From positions 7,442,501 to 7,506,500 of the forward strand of contig NC_061140.1 in assembly GCF_905220365.1 (NCBI RefSeq): a stretch of 64,000 nucleotides of DNA. Reading direction: 5' to 3'. How positions within the stretch are numbered: position 1 is the stretch's first letter; the number at the start of each line of letters is the position of its first letter. The translations under genes were made by a program, and so were the position numbers. Under the pieces are notes generated by a model. The model searched no databases. It saw only the letters and a program-made list of their open reading frames with translations, and was not told the origin of the DNA. The DNA comes from Vanessa cardui. Lineage: Eukaryota; Arthropoda; Insecta; Lepidoptera; Nymphalidae. This document shows positions 11,729 through 20,707 of the stretch, one piece after another.

Positions 11729-12924
11729 CTTTTTTTGGGTTATTTTGGAGCGGTACATACCTATAGTTAATAAGTGACTTTCTAACGCGTAGCTCTGTTG
11801 GTTTATATCAAAATTGTCTTAATTATCAAATGATTAGATCGAATAGTAAATTAAATAACAATATGACTTATGAAAACTTAAAATTGGCTTGTCCATACGT
11901 CTACCTTCATTATATACTAGTAATTTATTTGAATGATAGAGAGAGTTGATGCTGTTGGTAAAACGTAGGTAAAAACAGTTTCGTTGGTGCTGATTTACGT
12001 TTTTTTATGGTAGGTAAATTGTTTATTTATCTAAAATATGTTTCATTGGTATCATCCCTCAACGTCATATCATCTCAAATTATTATTGTTACATAATTAT
12101 ATTATTATGTTATGATTCGTAATATAACACGCGATGTTTGATAATAGCACCTGATCGTTGAGTCAGCATTACCGCAGTTTTAATGTATATAACTCGCCGG
12201 TGGATCGTCGTAAGTACTGGGATTAAATTGCGGACGTTCCCGAGCGGTCAGAACCGAAATTCATCAAAATAAATAAAAGAAAATATGCTGACATTTTACG
12301 TTAACAAACTCTAGAATGTCGGCTTGGTTTGAGTATCAGATACCAGCCGTTAATAAAATCGCCGTTATCCTTACCGCTAGCGTACAGTCGTCGAACACGA
12401 CTGCAATAGTCACATTTTCTTTTATTGATTTTTTTGTTGTCACTAATTTATTTATAAATAGTATTTAGAAACAATAAAAAAGGTTCGCAGCAAATTTTTG
12501 TACCAAAGGAAGCTTTTATCTCTCAGTGAAATATTACTACATAAATATATACATATATATGATACATGTAAAGGAATGAAGAGTAAATTTCTCCACTTGA
12601 TGGAAAGTAGGCTCAACACACACATCACGTTTGATGAGTTGTTGTTACAAACCCAGACAAGCTTGTACAAAGCCCTGTCAAGTGAAATCATTATCTCTAC
12701 ATAGTATAAAACAAAGTTGCTTACAGACAGCGGCTGTCCCTATGTATGCTTAGATCTTTAAAATTACGCAACGGATGCGTTTTTTTTAATAGATAAAGTG
12801 ATTCACGAGGAAGGTTTTTGTATATAATACAAAGACAACATAGTAGAGAAACACTGATAATTTTAAAAGTTTCTAATGTGATGTCGTAAACAAACAAACT
12901 CTTTAGTATACTTAGTATATATAT

Positions 12925-12963
12925 ATCAGTATTGCACCCGTGCAAACAAAGGCGGGTCACTAG
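12925..12963 (+). repeat. Helitron-like 3' end
   Basis: GCACCCGTGCAAACAAAGGC followed by GGGTCACTAG|T fits the 3' end of a common lepidopteran Helitron group: a GC-rich hairpin, then CTAG with a host T. The 5' end was not found. Confidence 0.5.
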
Positions 12964-13505
12964 TATTCAACAGATGCAATATTTTTGAAGAAATTGAGAA
13001 GTTTAATAGTAATAAAATTATGTGATGCGTAGTTATAGACACTTCGTCCTTTACGGATCTTTATATACATTAGCGCGTCCATGCACTCGTGTTATATAAA
13101 TAATAAGATTGCTAATATAAACTTGTAGTATTTCGAGATCTTGTCTATAACAGCACTCACGATTCACGTAAACTGTTTAAAATATAGAATAACAAAATAT
13201 TTTGCGAACAAATATATCTGCGCACCGTTTTATTGTCGCTATTTGCTTCTTATAAAACTTTTAACGGCTTATCTACTTTTCTCCTGTTACTTTAGTCATA
13301 AGATTGATCTCTCTTGTCTCGAAAGTAGGGTTTGCGAAGAAAATCTAAAGGAACTTTGTAAATTATCTCTTGTTGTATAATGCGTTGTGATTTAGATTGA
13401 CTTTAATGACTTAACAAGGAATATCAAATAATCTTCCAACAAATAAAATGGATGAGTGGTTCCGTTTATATTTTATTATTTTTTATTTTATTATTATATT
13501 ATATA

Positions 13506-13946
13506 TAACAGTTGTCGCCCGCTTCTAGCGTTTTAGGGGTTTGGTTGTCATGTATTAGGCGAAAAAAGTAGCCTATGTCCTTCCTTGGAATTTTCTCCCT
13601 TTTAATTCGCTCCACAACAAATTTCATCAAATTCGGTTCAGTGGTTTGGTAGTGAGAGCAGAGATGGCCCAGTGGTTAGAACGCGTGCATCTAAACCGAT
13701 GATTGCGGGTTCAAACCCAGGCAAGCACCGCTGATTCATGTGCTTCATTTGTCTTTATAATTCATCTCGTGTTCAGCGGTGAAGGAAAACATCGTGAGGA
13801 AACCTGCATGTGCAGAAATGCTGCCACATGTGTATTGCATCAACCCGCATTGGAACAGCGTGGTGGAATATGTTCCAATAAATAGAATAGACAGACGGAC
13901 AGACAGAGTTACTTTCACATTTACAATAATAGTATGAAAGTATAGA
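13506..13946 (-). mobile_element. Mini-Helitron (H1-type ends), split by a SINE
   Basis: On the - strand it runs from TCTATACTTTCATACTATTA (13946), with an 8-bp insertion relative to other copies, through GTGAAAGTAACTCTGTC, to the GGCGACAACTG end near 13506. The terminal CTAG is decayed. An S1 SINE interrupts it at 13661-13886. Confidence 0.7.
13661..13886 (+). repeat. tRNA-derived SINE (S1), 3'-truncated
   Basis: A box region from GAGATGGCCCAGTGGTTAGA (13661) and B box GGGTTCAAACCC at 13707-13718, about 45 bp apart as in a tRNA. The body ends early at ATGTTCCAATAAATAG. Inserted in the mini-Helitron 13506-13946. The 60-codon frame here is a repeat frame. Confidence 0.85.
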
Positions 13947-15395
13947 TTATATTTGTTTACATAGATAGATATGATTTCTCATATATGTAAGAAACCCTAC
14001 AAAATCATGCTAATACATGCATCGTATCGTAAAATTTAATTGGCAGATCACCGCTATCCTTTAAAAGTTCGTGTGAAACTTTATACGCTCAGGAAAAAAC
14101 ATATTCATATAAAATTGTTTAGGGAATATTTAGCTGTCTCCTTCTTTCGTATATAAAATCAATGATGATAGAAAGAGATAAATCAGTGTTTAACTAAACA
14201 TCCGCTTAACAACGTCTATAAGGCCGTAATTTTTATTGCTGAAAATATTATTATGTGTAGTGAGAAAAAAGTATTCTGTCGTTTTGGATGTCTGACCCAT
14301 TGTGTCGCAATATACGTATAAGCCAGGAAATCAGAAACTTATCGAATACCTTATGTGTCTTAGGTCAATGACTTATTGCTTTCCAATACTTTTTCTAAGT
14401 ATAAAACGTTGAATGATATGCATATTTCAATTCGGTAATTTTCATATCTTCAGCGCAGTTGACCGATTTCTTTCAAAGGATAATTGTCGCCGTGACCTCA
14501 GTCGTTCAGGTGGGTATCATCATCATTACTTATTGAGTTGCCTGAACATTTTAAAGAGCGTTAAGAATTTACCTAAAGCCAGGGTCAAGTATCCCCAATA
14601 CCAGCTACATTATTCATAAATAAAATTAATAATAGACTTGATAATATTGTGAGAAGAGGCCCTACAGTCTATACAACGCAAAATTTATACCGAGAGTTCT
14701 ATTGTATGGAAAGGTATTTTCTATGGAAATTCGTAATTACTGATGTTAAAATCATTTACGTATTTAGGCCAGAGCCAATGAGTTTAAGACATGTTGAAGT
14801 TTTTTTTATTAATTTATTTCCTAAATGGATAAAATTTAGTGGGAAAGTTTGTATGGAAGTTATTTTTCAATGTTTGATATGTCGGTGTTAAGACATTAAT
14901 TTTATGAGAAAATACACGTGTAAACGTTATTTTGAAAATGTATCAGCTAAAAGAATCTGTTAGCTTTGAAACAAATATACCTCATACAAATTGATTTGCT
15001 CAATTTCGGTCTTATTATTACTGTTTTTTATACATGTCAGTATTCATCCAAGTATTTTACAAAAGGTCATATCCCTAAAATTTAATACAGCAATGTACTT
15101 CTGCTACGTAAAAATGTCGAGGTATTGGAGCGAGTCGAGCATGTTTGCCAGTGCCAAAGTACCTCGCTATTCCTACGTTGTATTATGAAGAAAGTAGGTT
15201 TCTTAAACAATTTGCAATTCCAACATAGGATTTGTGCATGTTAATTCCTTGATATTATGTTTTTAAGACGCCGGCCAAGATTCTCTCATTTTTTATGTAA
15301 GAGTAAACTTAACATTTTATTACAGTTTACTTTTAACCCAAGAATTTTCCTGAATGTTAAGGGTAATGGTGTGTTTTACTTATTACACAGTAATA

Positions 15396-15493
15396 GTGTC
15401 CTTCCTGAGTTCAAGTATATATAAAATCATCTAATTCGGTTCAGCGGTTTAGCTCTGAAAGTGAAACAGAGTTACTACATTTATAATATTACG
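15396..15493 (-). repeat. Mini-Helitron fragment
   Basis: Holds GTCCTTCCTGAGTTCAAG, AATTCGGTTCAGCGGTTTAG and AGAGTTACTACATTTATAAT in the order of the mini-Helitrons, with the terminal hairpin missing. Confidence 0.65.
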
Positions 15494-15572
15494 AATCTCA
15501 GCGCGAATAAAACTATTATATCTTTTCAATATAAGTAGATGGTTCGATCGGTTCACGTTGATTTATTGTTTA

Positions 15573-15735
15573 ATTATTACAAATATAATACAATATGTAT
15601 TTTTTCCTGCTGTTATACACTTATGTTATTAATTTCACGCACACAAGGATATCTTGTAAGCTCGAGCGTCACTCATACTAATGAACACCGATAATTTGAC
15701 ATGGTGGGGCGGGGGTATCGTTTGTCCTATATACC
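15573..15735 (+). repeat. Diverged interspersed repeat, shared with 388-530
   Basis: Shares ACAAATATAATAcAAT, cacacaAGGata, GAGCGTCACTCATACTAATG, CGATAATTTG and TGGTGGGGCG with the block at 388-530. Family not identified. Confidence 0.5.
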
Positions 15736-16570
15736 CTCCATATGAAATGACACGCAGTTTTGTTTTAGAATTATTTTCTTTTATCATTTACTAAATTGCT
15801 ATACGTATATATGTGTATAGCAACACATAGAAGGTACTTTCAAGATGGGAAGGGACAATTGCTTCGCGTGTATTTTACAAGGCTCATAGCACTCTTGGGA
15901 TCATTGCGAAGATATTGATCTCAATAGTGGAAACTTGTCTAGGTGGTTTATTCTGATAACCCGCACCTCTGAGACACATGAATGAATAGCACGAGTGTAT
16001 ACGAGTTTCTTCGACAGTTGGACAACTAATTGAAGTTTGTACGCGACTGTACCAACTTCAATAAGTTGATACTTTGACTTATTGAGACTATCATGTGGGT
16101 TTCTTTGTATGCGATGAGATTAGGATTTTGTTCTGGAAATTTTTGGGGCTTTATGATTACGAATCGGGAGCTCAAGTTTTTTAATAACGTTGACCTAGTT
16201 AGGGTTGCCCCAAAATATTATTTATATCTTTATAAAAAAATACATTATTTAAGTATAGAGAATAGACTTTGTAAAAAAAATTATGTGTATAGAATTTCTC
16301 GAATTTGGTTGCAATTGTAATAAAATATCTGAGTACATTTTGCAGTCATCAATCAAAATTTGACTTTTAATTAAAACTTCTATTAAATTCTCAATTCGAA
16401 AACGAGTTTGTTATTCCGTACCTACTAGTTTTTTATTTAGGAGTAATATTATACGTAGTATTGTTGAACGTTTGTTTTTGACTCTATATAAAATTTTGTT
16501 GTTACATAATAATGTGTAATTTGATGAGTTTGAACGTGCGACTCTAATTGGAATTTACTTTCAGTTGAAT

Positions 16571-17012
16571 TTTTTTTTATGTTACCGGTTCGTGGACAAG
16601 CCTATGGGCCATCTGATGGTAAGTGGTCACCATCACCCATAGACGACTAAGCTGTAAGAAATATTAACCATTCCTTACATCGTCAATATGCCACCAACCT
16701 TGGGAACTATGATGTTATGTCCCTTGTGCCTGTAGTTACACTGGCTCACTTACCCTTCAAACCGGAACATAACAATACTATAAGTACTGTTATTTGGCGG
16801 TAGAATAACTGACGAGTGGGTGGTACCTACACAGACGGGCTTGCACAAAGCCCTACCACCAAGTATGAATACATATTAAAGTCTACGTTTTTTATTGAGT
16901 TTTTTTTAGATCATCAAGAATTGACTTGGAATTTATATCAAAATACTTAAGAGATAGTGACATGTCATTTTTGGATTAAATCAGCTGAGGGTAGATGTAA
17001 ACGTCAGTTAAT
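16571..17012 (-). repeat. Family R repeat plus 150-bp tail, duplicated at 32534-32928
   Basis: 16571-16865 is a - strand R copy (ends CTTGCACAAAGCCCTACCAC). From 16861 the sequence AAGTATGAATACATATTAAA continues to ACGTCAGTTAAT (17012). The same tail in the same order follows the R copy at 32534-32806. The second copy lacks about 27 bp (AAGAATTGACTTGG onward). The tail is absent from the other R copies. Confidence 0.85.
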
Positions 17013-17256
17013 AGTTTAAATCATCAATTCAACTTACCTTAGTTGATATTGGAATCGGAGAACGGAACGGTTTGAGTGGGCGAAGAGAGTGCAATTAAAT
17101 ACATTCTGTCTAGATCATCGAGTTTCATAATTGTTGTGAAATTGCAATTGCATTGCTGTGTGTGTGATATTTCAGTTACCTGGCGATCCTAGTAAGACAA
17201 CTAAATCACGGAAATCCTGATGAGAAACCCTTTTTTGGTCAAATTTATTAACTATA
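17013..17256. other. Short AT-rich spacer before Helitron H1
   Basis: Host-like sequence between the duplicated repeat and the H1 3' end. Nothing recognised. Confidence 0.5.
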
Positions 17257-19882
17257 CTAGCTTTTGCCCGCGACTTCGTCCGCGTGGAATAGTGACTTCC
17301 GGCAGAAAAGTATAGATAGCTGTGCCTGTGACTTCGTCAACGTGTAACTCCTTGTGTGTTATGACACCGAGATCTACTCCGGCAACATGAAAAGTCTGCC
17401 CTTGAGCCTTATTAATTGTCATTGCATAACACACCGAAACTGGGAATTGCGTCCTTTTAAATTGGAATGGAAAATTATTTGGTATTAAGGATATTCTGGG
17501 AATAAAGACGGTTTCTCCTGCACCGCAACCTATTAAAATTTGAGCCTCGATTATATTTTGTTGCAACTGGGTTACTTTCAGTCGAGTTCCATTGCAAAGT
17601 TTTGGTGGTCTTAAATTTCGGAGTAGAATAATCGGAATGCCAATTTTTAAACAAATTTCGTGAGAAGGAAGTCCGGGCATATTTAAAGAATTTAAAAATT
17701 CTATCGGGTAATTAATAGTTTCTTGTTCATCGACCATTCTATTTATTGATCTATAAACTTTGCTTTCCCCCTGTATGTTCGACAGTATTTTGTTATTAAT
17801 CTCAGTTGCCTGATCATTGCGAGGAGTTAAAATAGATCTTTCGCATAGCCAAGAATTGTCCCTATTCAATATATTTGTTACGTCACCGTAAACTGACGAT
17901 ATAAGATGTGATTGAGATTGCACTATACAACATAATTCAGGCGTCAGAATAAGTTTTCCTTGGTGTAGTTGTGGATAGGTACCTTCACCAATCTTTAATA
18001 ATGTATCAGAAAATTGACTATCATCCGGGTTATCTCCAGTTCTCACTCGCATGTTTATAGTCAAATGCACCGACTGTATATCACGCCACAAATAAGAGCT
18101 TTTCAGGCAAGCCCTAACCTCATCAGCTCGGGTTCCCCGTGGTATTACCGGTAAGGTTTGTCGGAAATCACCACAAAATAAAACCGTGATACCGCCCATT
18201 GGTCGATCATTTTGTCTTATATCCCTTAAAGTTCTATCTACTGCTTCTACTGCTTTTCGATGGGCCATCGTACATTCATCCCATATGATTAAATTACACT
18301 CGCGTAATACCTTAGCTTTGTCACTATTTCTTGAAATACTACAGGTTGGACTTTCCGTGCAATCTAAATCAATTGGTATTTTGAACATTGTGTGAGCCGT
18401 TTTACCTCCTGGTAGCAATGTTGCAGCTATCCCGGATGAAGCTACGGCAAGAGCTATTTTACGTTGATTTCGAACATAAGCCAATATTAATTTAGTCAAA
18501 AAGGTCTTTCCAGTTCCTCCAGGTGCATCTAAAAACCATATTGTTCCCAAATTATTTTGGACACTTCTGCACACGCGATCATAAACTGAACGTTGTTCTG
18601 CAGTCATTATTGGGATACCGTTTTCTAATGTTGTCAGCAGTTCCATTAAGTTGTAGCTAATCTCTGCGGAATATTCCCTATTAGTTACTTCTCCGACTGA
18701 GGTTGGTGTTGGCAAACCATATTCACATAGTGATTTACCGCCAACTGCTGTTAACTCATCCTGAAGAGCTAATAAGCACTGATTTATGGCAAGATCACGG
18801 AAATTATCATTAGTTGTGCCTTCATCGTTGTTAGATATATTTCTAAGAAAGTCTTCTGAAAATTTGTTTTTATATTTTTCCCATAATTGTACAGCATCTG
18901 ACAAATTACAAAATGTGAGTAATGTTACAAATAAATTACGTAACCGTCTTGGATTATCACTAACACAGGATTCTGCTAAAGCGTCATCCCAATGCTGATC
19001 ATTTTCTAGCAAATGACGCGCTTGGCAAGCTGCATGATAAGTGGGAAAAACAACATCGTCTACTTTTCTCAAATCTATAAATGAGGTTGGTCCTCGCACA
19101 GTATGTAATAATAATCGCAAATAGAAACACTCAGCGTTGTTAGGATGAACGGCGTATACTCTGCCAAGAACATGTTCTTTGAAAATACCTGACTCACCAT
19201 CTACAGGCCTGCCACGGCGTCTTCGATTAAAGACACCTCGTTGCTTATCGTAGGTATAATACGATGGAACTTCCTCATATAAAAGAGATTTTGCAAAATC
19301 ATCAGTTTGGCAAAGTCGAAAGAATGCTAATAAAGTTGTTTGTCTAGGGTTCTCTAACCGTTCTGTGACATTTTCGGCGTTGAAATATATACGTTGACCA
19401 CCTTCAAGATGAACATCCAGATGAGTCACAGGTGGAAATCTTTCATGAATGTTGAAACTTAAGATCCGCCACACAGCTTCTGAAGAACTTATATATCTGC
19501 CTGACTGATATCTTGTAACTTCATCATGTTCATTTCTCAAAGCAAATGTAGCTTGGTCACTGCCCTTATTAATGTACTTACAAATATATTTTATTGACTC
19601 TACACTATTACACATTTCAACATTTATGTGAGCTTGAAATGCTCTGGACAACACAGGAGAATACGGAACGACCCACCTATTGTCTAAAATAACCTGTTGT
19701 CCAGATACTCGCTTTTCAACAGTGAAACCACCAGTATCTCTTGAACGGCGACGATATAATGGGTATCCATCATGTCCTGTTACAGTTTCATCCACTAAGG
19801 CTTTTGGATATCTTTTAGTGCAACGACCGTCTTGCATGCAAGGAGAATTTCCGTTAAATACACCACATGGACCATGTATCAT
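17252..19882 (-). CDS. Helitron Rep C-terminal part and PIF1-type helicase
   Basis: An 876-residue open frame, the rear part of the Helitron transposase. Rep nicks and rejoins DNA by rolling-circle chemistry, and the helicase unwinds the strand. Visible motifs: the Rep two-tyrosine motif KYICKYINKG (residues 98-107, Y99 and Y103), Walker A DAPGGTGKTF (452-461), Walker B LIIWDE (531-536), motif III GDFRQTLPV (571-579) and helicase motif VI TINKAQGQT (from 822). The usual following block (FSHGQLYVALSR) is missing. After GVDLGVITHKEL the frame runs into terminal repeat sequence and ends RGRSRGQKLV. The last Val codon and the stop lie partly or wholly in flanking DNA. Open coding extends upstream of the first Met to about 19966, where a frameshift separates it from the preceding frame. 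No internal stop: a fairly young copy. Confidence 0.9.
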   Translation of the reverse strand: MIHGPCGVFNGNSPCMQDGRCTKRYPKALVDETVTGHDGYPLYRRRSRDTGGFTVEKRVSGQQVILDNRWVVPYSPVLSRAFQAHINVEMCNSVESIKYICKYINKGSDQATFALRNEHDEVTRYQSGRYISSSEAVWRILSFNIHERFPPVTHLDVHLEGGQRIYFNAENVTERLENPRQTTLLAFFRLCQTDDFAKSLLYEEVPSYYTYDKQRGVFNRRRRGRPVDGESGIFKEHVLGRVYAVHPNNAECFYLRLLLHTVRGPTSFIDLRKVDDVVFPTYHAACQARHLLENDQHWDDALAESCVSDNPRRLRNLFVTLLTFCNLSDAVQLWEKYKNKFSEDFLRNISNNDEGTTNDNFRDLAINQCLLALQDELTAVGGKSLCEYGLPTPTSVGEVTNREYSAEISYNLMELLTTLENGIPIMTAEQRSVYDRVCRSVQNNLGTIWFLDAPGGTGKTFLTKLILAYVRNQRKIALAVASSGIAATLLPGGKTAHTMFKIPIDLDCTESPTCSISRNSDKAKVLRECNLIIWDECTMAHRKAVEAVDRTLRDIRQNDRPMGGITVLFCGDFRQTLPVIPRGTRADEVRACLKSSYLWRDIQSVHLTINMRVRTGDNPDDSQFSDTLLKIGEGTYPQLHQGKLILTPELCCIVQSQSHLISSVYGDVTNILNRDNSWLCERSILTPRNDQATEINNKILSNIQGESKVYRSINRMVDEQETINYPIEFLNSLNMPGLPSHEICLKIGIPIILLRNLRPPKLCNGTRLKVTQLQQNIIEAQILIGCGAGETVFIPRISLIPNNFPFQFKRTQFPVSVCYAMTINKAQGQTFHVAGVDLGVITHKELHVDEVTGTAIYTFLPEVTIPRGRSRGQKLV
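17257..17284 (-). repeat. Helitron H1 3' terminal hairpin and CTAG
   Basis: On the - strand CGCGGAC-GAA-GTCGCG forms a 6-bp stem with one bulged G, followed by GGCAAAAG and terminal CTAG (17260-17257), then host T. This is the expected Helitron 3' termination signal. Confidence 0.85.
17309..17342 (-). repeat. Degenerate second copy of the H1 3' end
   Basis: + strand AGTATAGATAGCTGTGCCTG followed by TGACTTCGTCAACG lines up with the true end ACTATACTAGCTTTTGCCCG followed by CGACTTCGTCCGCG at 17251-17284, about 26 of 34 positions identical. It lies 58 bp inside the element. Confidence 0.75.
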
Positions 19883-19955
19883 ATGAGATTTAACAATGTC
19901 GTATAACTCAGGATCTGCAATCGGACTTGGAATTTCAGCACTGATTAAACTGTCG

Positions 19956-20474
19956 TCAAACCTTATCTTTTAACCAAACCAGGATATGTGCGTGAGGTAA
20001 GCCGCGTTTTTGCCATTCAACACTATACATGTAACATAATACTTCTCCAAAAATGTTATCTTTGGTAAGTAGATCTATCATTGATTTTAATTTTAAATGA
20101 AAAACTCTTGCGATGATATCATGACGGTCATGCGGTGCTTGACCCTCAAGAAGCTCCCGAGTGATTTCATCCCACTTAGGATTGGTAGTTACAGTAATAA
20201 ATAAGTCGGGACGTCCATATTTTCTCACGTAACAAAAAGCATCTTGAGTACGTTCGTGCATGTAGCGTGGACCACCAGTAAAAGAAGAGGGCAAAATAAC
20301 TAAACGGCCCATATTCACCGTATCATTATCTTGCTGCATGGCGTCGCGAAGGTGCACGTATTCTTCAGCGCGCAGCTGCCTTTGATTAGATCGTATGTAA
20401 ACTAATCTTTCGGTTTCAATTTTTGCGTACATGTCTACAATAAACTGATTGAATAAGCCACGAAAACGTTGCAA
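19956..20474 (-). pseudogene. Helitron Rep (HUH) domain segment
   Basis: A 172-residue open frame, the middle of the H1 transposase. It begins in the Helitron N-terminal/Rep linker (QRFRGLFNQFIVDMYAKIE-like start, typical of the family). It carries the block RPDLFITVTTNPKW and ends in the HUH metal-binding motif LPHAHILVWL (residues about 158-167), which coordinates the divalent ion for strand nicking. The frame stops after KDKV at 19956. The next frame downstream resumes with FDDSLISAEIP, so one indel of 1 or 2 nt near 19966 has split it. Upstream it is separated from the N-terminal frame only by the 210-bp insertion. Confidence 0.85.
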
Positions 20475-20497
20475 GTATACAAACCTATTCCGTCTTA

Positions 20498-20707
20498 ATG
20501 TTGTCTTAAATTTTCGCGATTATTACACATTTAAATAAAACTAATTATAACGGATGAATCGCGTATATTAATTATTTTTAAACATCCCGACGTTTCGAGC
20601 ACTTTGCAGTGTTCAGTCTACCCGTGACCACGAACACTGCAAAGTGCTCGAAACGTCGGGATGTTTAAAAATAATTAATATACGCGATTCATCCGTTATA
20701 ATTAGTT
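20498..20707. mobile_element. 210-bp palindromic insertion with 13-bp target duplication
   Basis: CTATTCCGTCTTA occurs at 20485-20497 and again at 20708-20720, flanking the insert as a 13-bp direct repeat. The insert has 41 bp of AT-rich sequence, then perfect 76-bp arms 20539-20614 and 20632-20707 around a 17-nt loop. If the insert and one repeat copy are ignored, the Helitron frame is continuous, so this is a clean insertion. The ACGTTTCGAGCACTTTGCAG block recurs, to my memory, in lepidopteran Penelope-like elements, whose partial inverted copies can form such structures. That assignment is an inference. Confidence 0.8.

Larger units (their letters stand above)
10851..12924. other. AT-rich stretch with one folded SINE remnant
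   Basis: Apart from the SINE remnant and hairpin at 11588-11728 I see no gene. The 79-codon frames around 12450-12960 overlap each other on both strands and have no domain. Confidence 0.5.
13947..16570. other. AT-rich stretch with two old repeat scraps
   Basis: No gene supported. Open frames at 14413-14619, 14649-14891, 14991-15188 and 16093-16320 show no domain or conserved motif. Repeat scraps at 15396-15493 and 15573-15735 are listed separately. Confidence 0.5.

Noticed and set aside
13661..13720. Functional tRNA gene
   Set aside because: A and B boxes are present, but they belong to an S1 SINE head. No acceptor stem closes and the same head occurs in many dispersed copies.
20539..20707. 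Hammerhead ribozyme in the palindromic insertion
   Set aside because: CACTGCAAAGTG hairpin, GAAAC and GTC lie in a suggestive order, but the CTGANGA core box is not intact (the matching place reads CCACGA). I do not call a ribozyme.
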